Assembly (NCBI RefSeq): GCF_900109355.1
Contig: NZ_FOBF01000001.1
Coordinates: 425,613 to 489,612, forward strand
Length of the DNA: 64,000 bases
Source: Nonomuraea pusilla
GTDB lineage: Bacteria > Actinomycetota > Actinomycetes > Streptosporangiales > Streptosporangiaceae
Direction: 5' to 3'
Numbering within the stretch: position 1 is the stretch's first letter; each line of letters begins with the position of its first letter. Under the pieces are notes generated by a model, which made no database searches, was not told where the DNA came from, and saw nothing but the letters and a program-made list of their open reading frames with translations. Positions 54,078 through 64,000 of the stretch are shown here, one piece after another. Made by a program: the position numbers and the translations under genes.

Positions 54078-55563
54078 CCGGAGAGGCGGGGCGGCGGGGC
54101 TCGAAGAGCCAGGCGTCGAACAGCGGGCCGAGGTCCTTGCCCGACATCCGCTCGGCCAGCGCGACGAACTCGTCGGTGGTGACGTTGCCGTAGCGGTGGG
54201 TGGCGGTCCAGGTGCGCAGCAGCTCGAAGAACGTCTCGTCGCCGATGGCCTTGCGCAGGGCGTGCAGCGTCATGCCGCCCCGGATGTACACCGACTGGTC
54301 GAACAGGTCGTTGGGCCGTGCCCGGCCCGGTGGGTACGACCAGATGGGGTCGCTCGCGGGACGGGCGTGGAAGGCGCGGAACGTGGCGTCGGCCGTGGCG
54401 CCGCCCTTGTGCTCGGCCCACAGCCATTCGGCGTACGTGGCGAAGCCCTCGTTCAGCCAGAGGTCCTTCCACCGGCTGATGCTGAGGCTGTCGCCGAACC
54501 ACTGGTGCGCCAGCTCGTGGGCGACGATGGCGTCCTGCGGGGAGAAGCCGCCGTAGAGCGGCCTGGTCTGGGTCTCCAGGGCGTAGCCGGCCTGGTAGTC
54601 GTCGATGACGCCGCCGGTGGAGGAGAACGGGTACGGCCCGAAGACCTTGCTCCAGTAGTCGGTGACCTCGCCGGACAGCGTGTAGAGCTTGCCGAGGGAG
54701 GCGTGGAAGCGGGGGTCGGCGGCGGCGACCACCGGGACGCCGTCCGGCGTGGTGCCCTGGCGCAGCTCGAACTTCCCGATGGTGGCGGTGGCGAGGTAGG
54801 TGGCCATGGGGTGCCGCTCGCGCCACCGGTACGTGGTGCTGCCGCCCGAGGTGACGGGGGCCGCGCTCTGCTCGCCGTTGGCCACGGCGGTGGTGCCCTC
54901 GGGCACGGTGATGGTGAAGTCGAAGGTGGCCTTGTCAGCCGGGTGGTCGTTGCCGGGGAACCAGGTCTTGGCGCCGTTGGGCTGGCAGGCGACGAACGCG
55001 CCGTCGTCGGTGGGGATGAAGCCGTAGGTGCCGAGGTTGGCGGGGTCGCGCTCGGGGCGGGGCGTGCCGGAGTAGGTGACGGCGGTGGTGAAGGCCGCGC
55101 CCCTGTCGATGGGCCGGGCGGGGGTGACGATCAGCTCGTCGCCCTCGTGCGAGAACCTGGCCGCCGCGCCGTCGACCGTGACCCTGCCGACGCGCAGCCC
55201 GGCGAGGTCGAGGTGGAAGCTGGACAGGCCCTGCGTGGCGGTGGCCTGGACGGTGGCCAGGCCCGACAGCTGCTTGGAGGACGGCGTGTACCGGATGTCG
55301 AGCGCGTAGTGCGCGACGTCGTAGCCGCCGTTGCCGTCGGTGGGGAAGTCGCTGTCGCCGATGCCGGGCGCGCCCGGCTGGTAGCGCGGCTGGTGCGGGG
55401 ACCCGTGCCGGGAGGACCCGTACGCGGGGCCGTGCAGCGGGCCGAGCGCGCCGGACGCGGCGGCCACGCCGGTGCCGCCGGTGGCGGCCATGTCCGACGG
55501 CGTGCAGGCGAACACGCTGACCAGCACCGCCAGGGACGCCACACGGCGTCTGCCGACCCTCAT
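54070..55563 (-). CDS. Secreted M1-family metallopeptidase
   Basis: A 497-residue extracytoplasmic zinc peptidase. The signal ends in SVFAC, a lipobox (Cys20). The N-terminal beta-sandwich covers about 75-265; the catalytic domain has HELAHQWFGD (349-358) and the third zinc ligand Glu372 in NEGFATYAEW. The aminopeptidase GxMEN motif is replaced by GYALETQ (326-332), keeping only Glu, so its exopeptidase preference may be altered. It lacks the large C-terminal domain of PepN. Start ATG 55563. Confidence 0.9.
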   Translation of the reverse strand: MRVGRRRVASLAVLVSVFACTPSDMAATGGTGVAAASGALGPLHGPAYGSSRHGSPHQPRYQPGAPGIGDSDFPTDGNGGYDVAHYALDIRYTPSSKQLSGLATVQATATQGLSSFHLDLAGLRVGRVTVDGAAARFSHEGDELIVTPARPIDRGAAFTTAVTYSGTPRPERDPANLGTYGFIPTDDGAFVACQPNGAKTWFPGNDHPADKATFDFTITVPEGTTAVANGEQSAAPVTSGGSTTYRWRERHPMATYLATATIGKFELRQGTTPDGVPVVAAADPRFHASLGKLYTLSGEVTDYWSKVFGPYPFSSTGGVIDDYQAGYALETQTRPLYGGFSPQDAIVAHELAHQWFGDSLSISRWKDLWLNEGFATYAEWLWAEHKGGATADATFRAFHARPASDPIWSYPPGRARPNDLFDQSVYIRGGMTLHALRKAIGDETFFELLRTWTATHRYGNVTTDEFVALAERMSGKDLGPLFDAWLFEPRRPASPVT

Positions 55564-55609
55564 CCGCGACCCAGCCCCCTTCGTTGCGTGACCAGAAGCT
55601 TACGCGCTG

Positions 55610-56089
55610 TCATGCGTCGACGACGACCGTCCTGGCGGCCTTGTCGTGGAGAGCCTGCTTGCGCGGGTCGAAGAGGATCCAGCCGAGGTCGAGGAGGCCG
55701 CCCACGCAGCACAGCCACGACAGCACGGTCTCCACGGCCTGCCTGAGCGCGGCCTGGCCCACGCCGATGCGGGTGCCGTCGACCTGGACGACCCGCATGC
55801 CGAAGACCTTCTTGCCGACGGTCTGCCCGTTCCAGTACGCGTGCAGCAGCCAGAAGTAGAGGAAGGCGACGATCCCCGCAAGGAACGTGTGCTGGGCGGG
55901 GTAGCGGTCCCAGACGCCCTTGTGTGAGTCCCAGACGTAAGTCCAGCTCGTCCAGCTGAAGGGGGCGGAGACGATGCCGACGATGATCCCGTCGAGGACG
56001 CCGGCGAAGAGCCGGCGCCAGCGCCCGGCCAGGGGCCGGGGGTGGGGCGGCGGCGGTGGTCCCGTGGTCGATCCCATGGGAAGGCACAT
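55610..56089 (-). CDS. RDD family membrane protein
   Basis: A 159-residue protein with a proline-rich N terminus (TTGPPPPPHPRPLAGRW), the RDD signature RLFAGVLDGIIVGIV at the first helix, a second helix FLAGIVAFLYFWLLHAYWNG then QTVGKKVFGMRVVQVDGTRI, and a third helix near VETVLSWLCCVGGLLDLGW. Function of RDD proteins is mostly unknown, with ion exchange reported for some. The start is uncertain: ATG 56089 has GGAGG 12 bases upstream; ATG 56077 is possible. It follows hppD by 23 bases on the same strand. Confidence 0.82.
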   Translation of the reverse strand: MCLPMGSTTGPPPPPHPRPLAGRWRRLFAGVLDGIIVGIVSAPFSWTSWTYVWDSHKGVWDRYPAQHTFLAGIVAFLYFWLLHAYWNGQTVGKKVFGMRVVQVDGTRIGVGQAALRQAVETVLSWLCCVGGLLDLGWILFDPRKQALHDKAARTVVVDA

Positions 56090-56112
56090 CACCGCCGCCG
56101 GACCTCCGCAAA

Positions 56113-57265
<1,153 letters not shown>

Positions 57266-57324
57266 TTGAATGAGTGGACAATCTGCCCATTCTCCTCGCC
57301 GATTTCCCGGAGGACGTGTACAGC

Positions 57325-57804
57325 ATGACGATCGATGAGCTCGACGCCCGGCTGATCGCCCTCCTGGCCGCCGAGCCCCGCCTCGGCGTCCTGGAGTGCT
57401 CCCGCCGCCTCGGGGTGGCCCGCGGCACCGCCCAGGCCAGGCTCGACCGGCTCGTCGCCCGCGGCGTCATCACCGGGTTCGGCCCCGACGTCTCGCCCGA
57501 GGCGCTCGGTTACGGCGTCACCGCGTTCGTCACGATGGAGATCAGGCAGGTGTCCGGGCACGACCCGGTCGCGCACCGGCTCGCGCACATCCCCGAGGTG
57601 CTGGAGGTCCACACCATCACCGGCGGCGCCGACCTGCTGTGCCGCGTGGTCGCCCGCACCAACGCGGATCTGCAGCGGGTCATCGACCAGATCGTGGAGG
57701 TTCAAGGAGTGCTCAGGACCTCGTCGATCATCGCGCTCGACACGCCCGTCCCCTATCGGGTGCTGCCGCTGGTCGCCGATGTTCCGCGCAGAACGACGCG
57801 GTAG
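57325..57804 (+). CDS. Lrp/AsnC family transcriptional regulator
   Basis: A 159-residue feast/famine regulator. The HTH (IDELDARLIALLAAEPRLGV then LECSRRLGVARGTAQARLDR) is followed by the RAM ligand domain (GYGVTAFVTMEIRQ, VLEVHTITGGADLLCRVVAR, SIIALDTPVPYRVLPL). ATG 57325 begins right before the HTH with GGAGG about ten bases upstream; GTG 57274 would add 17 residues. Being divergent from hppD, it likely senses an aromatic amino acid or derivative and regulates hppD. Confidence 0.9.
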   Translation: MTIDELDARLIALLAAEPRLGVLECSRRLGVARGTAQARLDRLVARGVITGFGPDVSPEALGYGVTAFVTMEIRQVSGHDPVAHRLAHIPEVLEVHTITGGADLLCRVVARTNADLQRVIDQIVEVQGVLRTSSIIALDTPVPYRVLPLVADVPRRTTR

Positions 57805-57906
57805 ACGTACCATCGCTCACAGGGACGCGGCACCGTTATCGATCGTTTACCCTTGACATTCGCCCAGCTCGCCGGGGGTGGGTGCGGCGTCAGGAAGCGC
57901 TCGCGA

Positions 57907-60099
57907 GTGCGGAACGGTGGTGAGCAGAGCGTGCGGAAGCGGCGGATTCTTCGCCTTCTCCTGATGTGTTTCGGTGCGGGAATCCTGGTGCTGGTCGGGC
58001 TCTTCGGCATCGCCTGGGCGATGACGCCCATCCCCGACAGCACCCAGAAGGAGGCCACCGCCCAGGGGTCGGTGATCTACTACCGCGACGGCAAGACGGT
58101 GCTCGCCAGGAAGGGCATCGACCGCAAGATCGTTCCGCTGGCCAAGGTGCCCGAGCACGTCCGCGAGGCCGTCATCGCGGCCGAGAACCGCTCGTTCTAC
58201 GAGGACGCCGGCGTCTCCATCAAGGGCACCACCCGGGCGCTGTGGTCCACCGTCACCGGCCAGCAGCTCCAGGGCGGCTCCACCATCACCCAGCAGCTCG
58301 TGCGCAACTACTACAGCGGGCTCAGCCAGGAACGGTCCATCACCCGCAAGTTCAAAGAGATCCTCATCTCGATGAAGGTCGACCAGTCCAAGTCGAAGGA
58401 CTGGGTGCTGGAGCAGTACCTCAACACCATCTACTTCGGGCGCGGCGCCAACGGCATCCAGTCGGCGGCGCAGGCGTACTTCGGCAAGGACGTCCAGGAC
58501 CTCACCGTCGCGGAAGGCGCCTACCTCGCCTCCGTCATCCAGCAGCCGAGCCGGTTCGCCGACCCCCAGGGCCCCGACCTGGAGGCCGTCATGGCCCGCT
58601 GGCAGTCGGTGATCAAGGCGATGGGCGAGACCGGCGCGCTCACGCCCCAGCAGGTGGCCACCGAGCGGTTCCCCGCGCTGAAGCCGCCGAAGAAGCCGTT
58701 CGAGATCAAGGGCCAGGGCCAGTACATGCTGGAACAGGTCACCGCCGAGCTCAACCGGCGCGGCTACACCGACGAGGACATCAACAGCGGCGGGCTCAAG
58801 GTCGTCACCACCTTCGACAAGAAGCTCATGGACGCCGCCCAGCGGGCCGTCAAGCAGGTCCTGCCCGACGCCACGCCGAAGAAGGTGCGCACCGGCCTGG
58901 CCGCCGTCGATCCCGGCACCGGCGAGGTCGTGGCCTTCTACGGTGGGCGACCCTCCCAGTCCGCCTACTACGACAGCGCCTTCTCCGCCAAGGTGATGGC
59001 CGGCTCCACGTTCAAGCCGTACACGCTGGCCGCCGCGCTCGACAACGGCTTCGACCTGTCCACGAGGGTCGACGGCAACTCGCCGCTGCACGTCGCCTCC
59101 GCCGACAAGCCCATCCCCAACGACAGCAACCGCTCGTACGGGCAGATCGACCTCGTGCAGGCCACCCAGAACTCCGTCAACACCGCGTTCGTCGACCTCG
59201 GGCAGAAGGTCGGGCTCGACAAGGTCGCCTCCGTGGTCGAGGCCGCCGGCATCCCCAAGGAGCAGGTCGAGCCGCACGCGCACGCCGCGTCGTTCCCGCT
59301 GGGCGTGGCCTCCGTCAGCGCCGTGCAGAACGCGTCCGGCTTCTCCACCTTCGCCAACAAGGGCGTCCACGTGGAGGCGCACGTCGTCAAGTCGGTCACC
59401 GACGGCCAGGGCAGGAAGGACGTCGTCAAGCCGGTCTCCAAGCGGGTCGTCGGAGAGCAGGCCGCCGCCGACACGATCTACGCGATGCAGCAGGTCGTCA
59501 AGTACGGCACCGGCACCGCGGCCAGGCTCTACGACCGCCCGGTGGCAGGCAAGACCGGCACCACCGACGACTCGAAGGCGGTCTGGTTCAACGGGTTCAC
59601 GCCGCAGCTCGCGGTGGCCGTCGACATGTTCCGCGACGACAACGAGACCGTCACCATCCCCGGTTACGGCACCCAGTTCGGCGGCCAGCTCCCGGCGCAG
59701 GTCTGGCGCGCCTTCATGACCGAGGCGATGGCGGGCAAGCCCGTCGAGGAGTTCCCCGAGCCGTCCGACTACGGCTACGACTACGGCTACGACTACTCGG
59801 CGCCGCAGAACGACCCGTCGGCCCCGCCGCAGGACGGCTTCGACCGGCCGCCGAACCCCCAGGACTGGGGCACCCCGCCGTCGCAGCCCGCCGAGCCGCC
59901 GGTCACCGAGCCGCCCGCGACGCAGGCGCCCGAGACCGGGCAGCCGGTCAACCCCGACAACGGCGGCGACGGCGGCACCGGGGGGAACGGCGGCAACGGC
60001 GGCGACGGCGGCCGGGCCACCGAGCCGCCCGCGCAGCAGCCGACCTCCGGGCCCGACACCGGCGCGGGCAGCACGAGCCGGCCGTCAGGAGTGGGCTGA
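57907..60099 (+). CDS. Class A penicillin-binding protein
   Basis: A bifunctional peptidoglycan synthase of 730 residues: short basic cytoplasmic end, one helix (LLMCFGAGILVLVGLFGIAW), a GT51 glycosyltransferase (EAVIAAENRSFYEDAGVSIK with catalytic Glu; GGSTITQQLVRNYY) and a transpeptidase with SxxK in MAGSTFKPYT, SxN in TQNSVNT and KTGT in VAGKTGTTDDSK. The C-terminal ~105 residues are low complexity: YGYDYGYDY, Pro-rich and Gly/Asn-rich tracts, probably crossing the wall. GTG 57907 has AGGAAG nine bases upstream; TTG 57853 is unlikely. Confidence 0.94.
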   Translation: MRNGGEQSVRKRRILRLLLMCFGAGILVLVGLFGIAWAMTPIPDSTQKEATAQGSVIYYRDGKTVLARKGIDRKIVPLAKVPEHVREAVIAAENRSFYEDAGVSIKGTTRALWSTVTGQQLQGGSTITQQLVRNYYSGLSQERSITRKFKEILISMKVDQSKSKDWVLEQYLNTIYFGRGANGIQSAAQAYFGKDVQDLTVAEGAYLASVIQQPSRFADPQGPDLEAVMARWQSVIKAMGETGALTPQQVATERFPALKPPKKPFEIKGQGQYMLEQVTAELNRRGYTDEDINSGGLKVVTTFDKKLMDAAQRAVKQVLPDATPKKVRTGLAAVDPGTGEVVAFYGGRPSQSAYYDSAFSAKVMAGSTFKPYTLAAALDNGFDLSTRVDGNSPLHVASADKPIPNDSNRSYGQIDLVQATQNSVNTAFVDLGQKVGLDKVASVVEAAGIPKEQVEPHAHAASFPLGVASVSAVQNASGFSTFANKGVHVEAHVVKSVTDGQGRKDVVKPVSKRVVGEQAAADTIYAMQQVVKYGTGTAARLYDRPVAGKTGTTDDSKAVWFNGFTPQLAVAVDMFRDDNETVTIPGYGTQFGGQLPAQVWRAFMTEAMAGKPVEEFPEPSDYGYDYGYDYSAPQNDPSAPPQDGFDRPPNPQDWGTPPSQPAEPPVTEPPATQAPETGQPVNPDNGGDGGTGGNGGNGGDGGRATEPPAQQPTSGPDTGAGSTSRPSGVG

Positions 60100-60112
60100 C
60101 CCGGCGGCACGC

Positions 60113-60166
60113 CCCGGGAGCGGGCCGACCGGGCGACCCCCGTCCCGGGAGCGGGCTGACCGGGCG
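60113..60166 (+). repeat. 23-bp direct repeat after the PBP gene
   Basis: A 23-bp unit starting CCCGGGAGCGGGC occurs at 60,113-60,135 and 60,144-60,166 with one mismatch (period 31). The second copy forms the left arm of the terminator hairpin between the two convergent genes. Confidence 0.8.
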
Positions 60167-60185
60167 GGGCTTCCCGCCCGGCCGG

Positions 60186-60189
<4 letters not shown>
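60156..60189. terminator. Bidirectional hairpin between convergent genes
   Basis: CCGGGCGGG (60,160-60,168) pairs with CCCGCCCGG (60,173-60,181) around GCTT, and CTGACC/GGTCAG extend the stem outside a two-base bulge. It lies between the PBP gene and the convergent YyaL-type gene and touches the latter's stop codon. Confidence 0.75.
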
Positions 60190-62192
<2,003 letters not shown>

Positions 62193-62272
62193 ACCATCAG
62201 GCTCTCACAGCGCCTGCCTGAACAGGACGACGCGGGTGAGCGGCGCAGGAACTCCGAAGGGCACGCCACTCG

Positions 62273-62950
62273 TCAGGCCCTGGAGGGCCGTCTCCGGGGG
62301 CCGTCGGCCGCGAGCGGGAGACTGCGCAGCGCCAGGGGACTCGGCGGAGGCAGGGCGCCGCGAGCCGCCTCCGCGCGGAACGACTGGAGCAGGTACGCCA
62401 CCAGGCGCCGGGACGCCGCCCCGTCATGCGGCAGCGCGGTGACCAGACCGCAGTGGGACAGCAGGGCCACGGCGAGGTCGGAAGGGTGGAAGTCGGCCCG
62501 CAGCGCGCCCGCTGCCTGGGCTCTGCGGACCAGGGTCATGAGGTCCCGTTCGGCCCGTTCCCGGGCCTGCGCGTGTTCCGCCGTGCTGTCGGGGAAGGCC
62601 GCGACGAACGCGGCGGAGAAGCCCCGTTCCTCCCTCTGAAGCTCGCAGGCCGTCTCGAACAGCCGCCGGAAGCCCCGCCACGGGTCGGGGTCGGCCAGCG
62701 CCTCGGTGAGCGCTCGGAGGCAGGCCTCCATCTGCTGCGCGAACGCGGCCCGCACCAGGGCCTCCCGGGTCGGGAAACGCCGGTACAGCGTCGCCACGCC
62801 GACCCCGGCCCGTCGGGCCACGGCCGCCATGGGCGCGTCGATGCCGTGCTCGGCGAAGACCGCGCGGGCGGCGACGAGGATGCGTCCGCGGTTGCGCCGG
62901 GCGTCGGCCCGCAGCCCCGGGCCCGCGATCCGAGAGGATTCCTCCGCCAC
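62273..62950 (-). CDS. TetR/AcrR family repressor
   Basis: A 225-residue regulator: the N-terminal HTH is RILVAARAVFAEHGIDAPMA then AVARRAGVGVATLYRRFPTR, and the C-terminal helical domain is the ligand-binding part. GTG 62950. It is divergent from a quinone-oxidoreductase gene with 98 bp between them, containing a short palindrome; such pairs usually reflect repression of the oxidoreductase. Confidence 0.92.
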   Translation of the reverse strand: MAEESSRIAGPGLRADARRNRGRILVAARAVFAEHGIDAPMAAVARRAGVGVATLYRRFPTREALVRAAFAQQMEACLRALTEALADPDPWRGFRRLFETACELQREERGFSAAFVAAFPDSTAEHAQARERAERDLMTLVRRAQAAGALRADFHPSDLAVALLSHCGLVTALPHDGAASRRLVAYLLQSFRAEAARGALPPPSPLALRSLPLAADGPRRRPSRA

Positions 62951-62969
62951 TGTCTCTCACCTCCGGTGC

Positions 62970-62989
62970 AAACGGACGGTGCCGTCCAC
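62970..62989. promoter_or_regulatory. Putative TetR operator
   Basis: GGACGG-TG-CCGTCC is a perfect 6-bp-arm dyad at 62,974-62,987; the flanks extend the near-symmetry to 10-base half-sites (8 of 10 matching). It is centred in the divergent gap 30 bases from the TetR start. Confidence 0.55.
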
Positions 62990-63048
62990 TTATGAGCCTA
63001 CGCTCGGGGCCGGATCCCGCACGACCACGAGTGGCGAAGGTGAGAACG

Positions 63049-64000
63049 ATGGACGACCGCACGATGAGAGCAGTGCTCTTCGACCGCTTCGGCGGCCCCG
63101 AGGTGCTGTACGTGGGCCGGGTGCCACGCCCCGAGCCGGCGCCCGGCGAGGCGCTCGTGCGGGTGCGGGCGTTCAGCGTCAACGGCGGCGAGCTGGCGGC
63201 CCGGTCCGGCCGCCTCCGGCTCTTCACCGGGCAGAGGTTCCCGCAACGCGTGGGGTTGGACTTCACGGGCGAGGTCGCCGCGCTCGGCGCGGGCGCGACG
63301 GGCGTCGCGGTCGGCGACCGCGTGTGGGGCGTCGTGGGCCGCACCGCGTTCGGCAGCGCCGCCGAGTACGTGACGGTCCGGGCCGGGCGGCTCGGCCGGG
63401 TCCCGGACGGACTGGACCTGGTGGCCGCCGCCGCGCTGCCGGTGGCGACCACGGCCGTCACGGCGCTGCGCGACAAGGCCAGGCTGCGCCCCGGCGAACG
63501 ACTGCTCGTACGGGGCGCCGCGGGCGGCGTCGGCAACGCCGCCGTCCAGCTCGGACGGGCGTACGGCGCCGAGGTCACGGCCCTGGCCCGCGCGGCCAAC
63601 CTCAACTTCGTCCGCACGCTCGGCGCCCATCACGCCATCGACCACCGGAGCGTCCCGCCGGGGGAGCTGGGCCTGTTCGACGTGGTCCTCGACACCGCGG
63701 GCACCGACCTGCGGGCCTTCCGGCGTCTGCTCGCCCCGGGCGGCCGCATGGTCACCATCGCCTTCGACCTGGCGCGGCCCGCCGCCTCACTCGGCTACAT
63801 CGCCGCCAGCGCCGTGCACGGGCGCGGCCGGGTGCGCTTCTTCAGCGGCGACCCCGGGCGGGCGCTCCTCGACGAGCTCGCCGCCCGGGTGGCGGAGGGG
63901 GTCCTGCGCCCCGCGGTGGACAGGTGCTTCCCCCTGGAGGAGACGGCGGCGGCACACCGGGCGCTGGAGGCCGGCGGGGTGCGGGGCAAGTACGTGGTCA
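63049..64000 (+). CDS. Quinone oxidoreductase/zinc-type alcohol dehydrogenase (cut by window end)
   Basis: At least 317 residues of an MDR-superfamily reductase: AVLFDRFGGPEVLYVGRVPR, the GroES-like domain with LDFTGEVAALGAGATGVAVG and GDRVWGVVGRTAFGSAAEYV, then the Rossmann domain (LLVRGAAGGVGNAAVQLGRA). The zinc ligands of alcohol dehydrogenases are absent, which fits the NADPH:quinone reductase branch. The end EAGGVRGKYVV is near the usual C terminus, so only a few residues are missing. ATG 63049 has GAAGGTGAG upstream; ATG 63064 is possible. Confidence 0.9.
   Translation, partial: MDDRTMRAVLFDRFGGPEVLYVGRVPRPEPAPGEALVRVRAFSVNGGELAARSGRLRLFTGQRFPQRVGLDFTGEVAALGAGATGVAVGDRVWGVVGRTAFGSAAEYVTVRAGRLGRVPDGLDLVAAAALPVATTAVTALRDKARLRPGERLLVRGAAGGVGNAAVQLGRAYGAEVTALARAANLNFVRTLGAHHAIDHRSVPPGELGLFDVVLDTAGTDLRAFRRLLAPGGRMVTIAFDLARPAASLGYIAASAVHGRGRVRFFSGDPGRALLDELAARVAEGVLRPAVDRCFPLEETAAAHRALEAGGVRGKYVV

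Noticed and set aside
57853..57858. TTG start for the penicillin-binding protein
   Set aside because: TTGACA here looks more like a -35 box, and GTG 57907 has a proper ribosome site.

Overview
The window is chromosomal DNA from a very GC-rich actinomycete. GTG and TTG start codons are common, start/stop overlaps of the ATGA/GTGA type are frequent, and the order mfd - lipoprotein - mazG - eno - divIC-like - DUF501 - ppx is a conserved actinobacterial block. An AfsR/SARP regulator, PadR/HAAS pair and F420-type oxidoreductase fit a filamentous member of the Streptosporangiales (Nonomuraea-like). That placement is inference; I saw no rRNA and ran no search. No insertion sequence, prophage or CRISPR array was recognised.

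Region 1 (1-16,700) is the most distinctive part. After a decayed histidine kinase gene, it holds genes that together look like a sulfated exopolysaccharide locus. It has three different PAPS-type sulfotransferases (1619-2509, 5629-6612, 7995-8849), a GT2 and a WecG/TagA glycosyltransferase, a Wzx-like flippase, an O-antigen ligase/Wzy-like protein, a Wzz-like chain-length protein, a small-molecule kinase-like protein, a secreted GH26-like hydrolase, an APS kinase that could make PAPS, a TauE/SafE transporter and a methyltransferase. Five of these (12,332 to 6,748, minus strand) overlap end to end as one translationally coupled operon. A MerR gene with an internal deletion and its intact GyrI-domain neighbour interrupt the cluster.

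Region 2 (16,700-25,700) is the housekeeping block: cupin protein, mfd, a SurA-like lipoprotein, mazG, enolase, a septum-formation protein, DUF501 and ppx.

Region 3 (25,700-34,200) holds a secreted four-domain protein with a TTA codon near its start, a PadR/HAAS pair with a perfect palindromic operator, a family 5 uracil-DNA glycosylase, a type II NADH dehydrogenase behind a perfect Rex-type operator, an ACT protein, an unusual tRNA with anticodon UAA but a short variable loop, a Bax inhibitor-1 family protein, small genes and a MarR remnant.

Region 4 (34,200-47,500) holds a thiolase, a beta-propeller lipoprotein, an SGNH hydrolase, both transsulfuration enzymes (cystathionine beta-synthase and cystathionine gamma-synthase), a reductase, an AfsR-like regulator converging on a sensor kinase, and several small membrane proteins.

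Region 5 (47,400-64,000) holds a MoxR-type AAA ATPase with a VWA partner, a FIST-domain protein, a ROK sugar kinase, an M1 peptidase, an RDD protein, hppD divergent from an Lrp/AsnC regulator, a class A penicillin-binding protein, a YyaL/DUF255 thioredoxin-like protein, and a TetR regulator divergent from a quinone oxidoreductase cut by the window edge.
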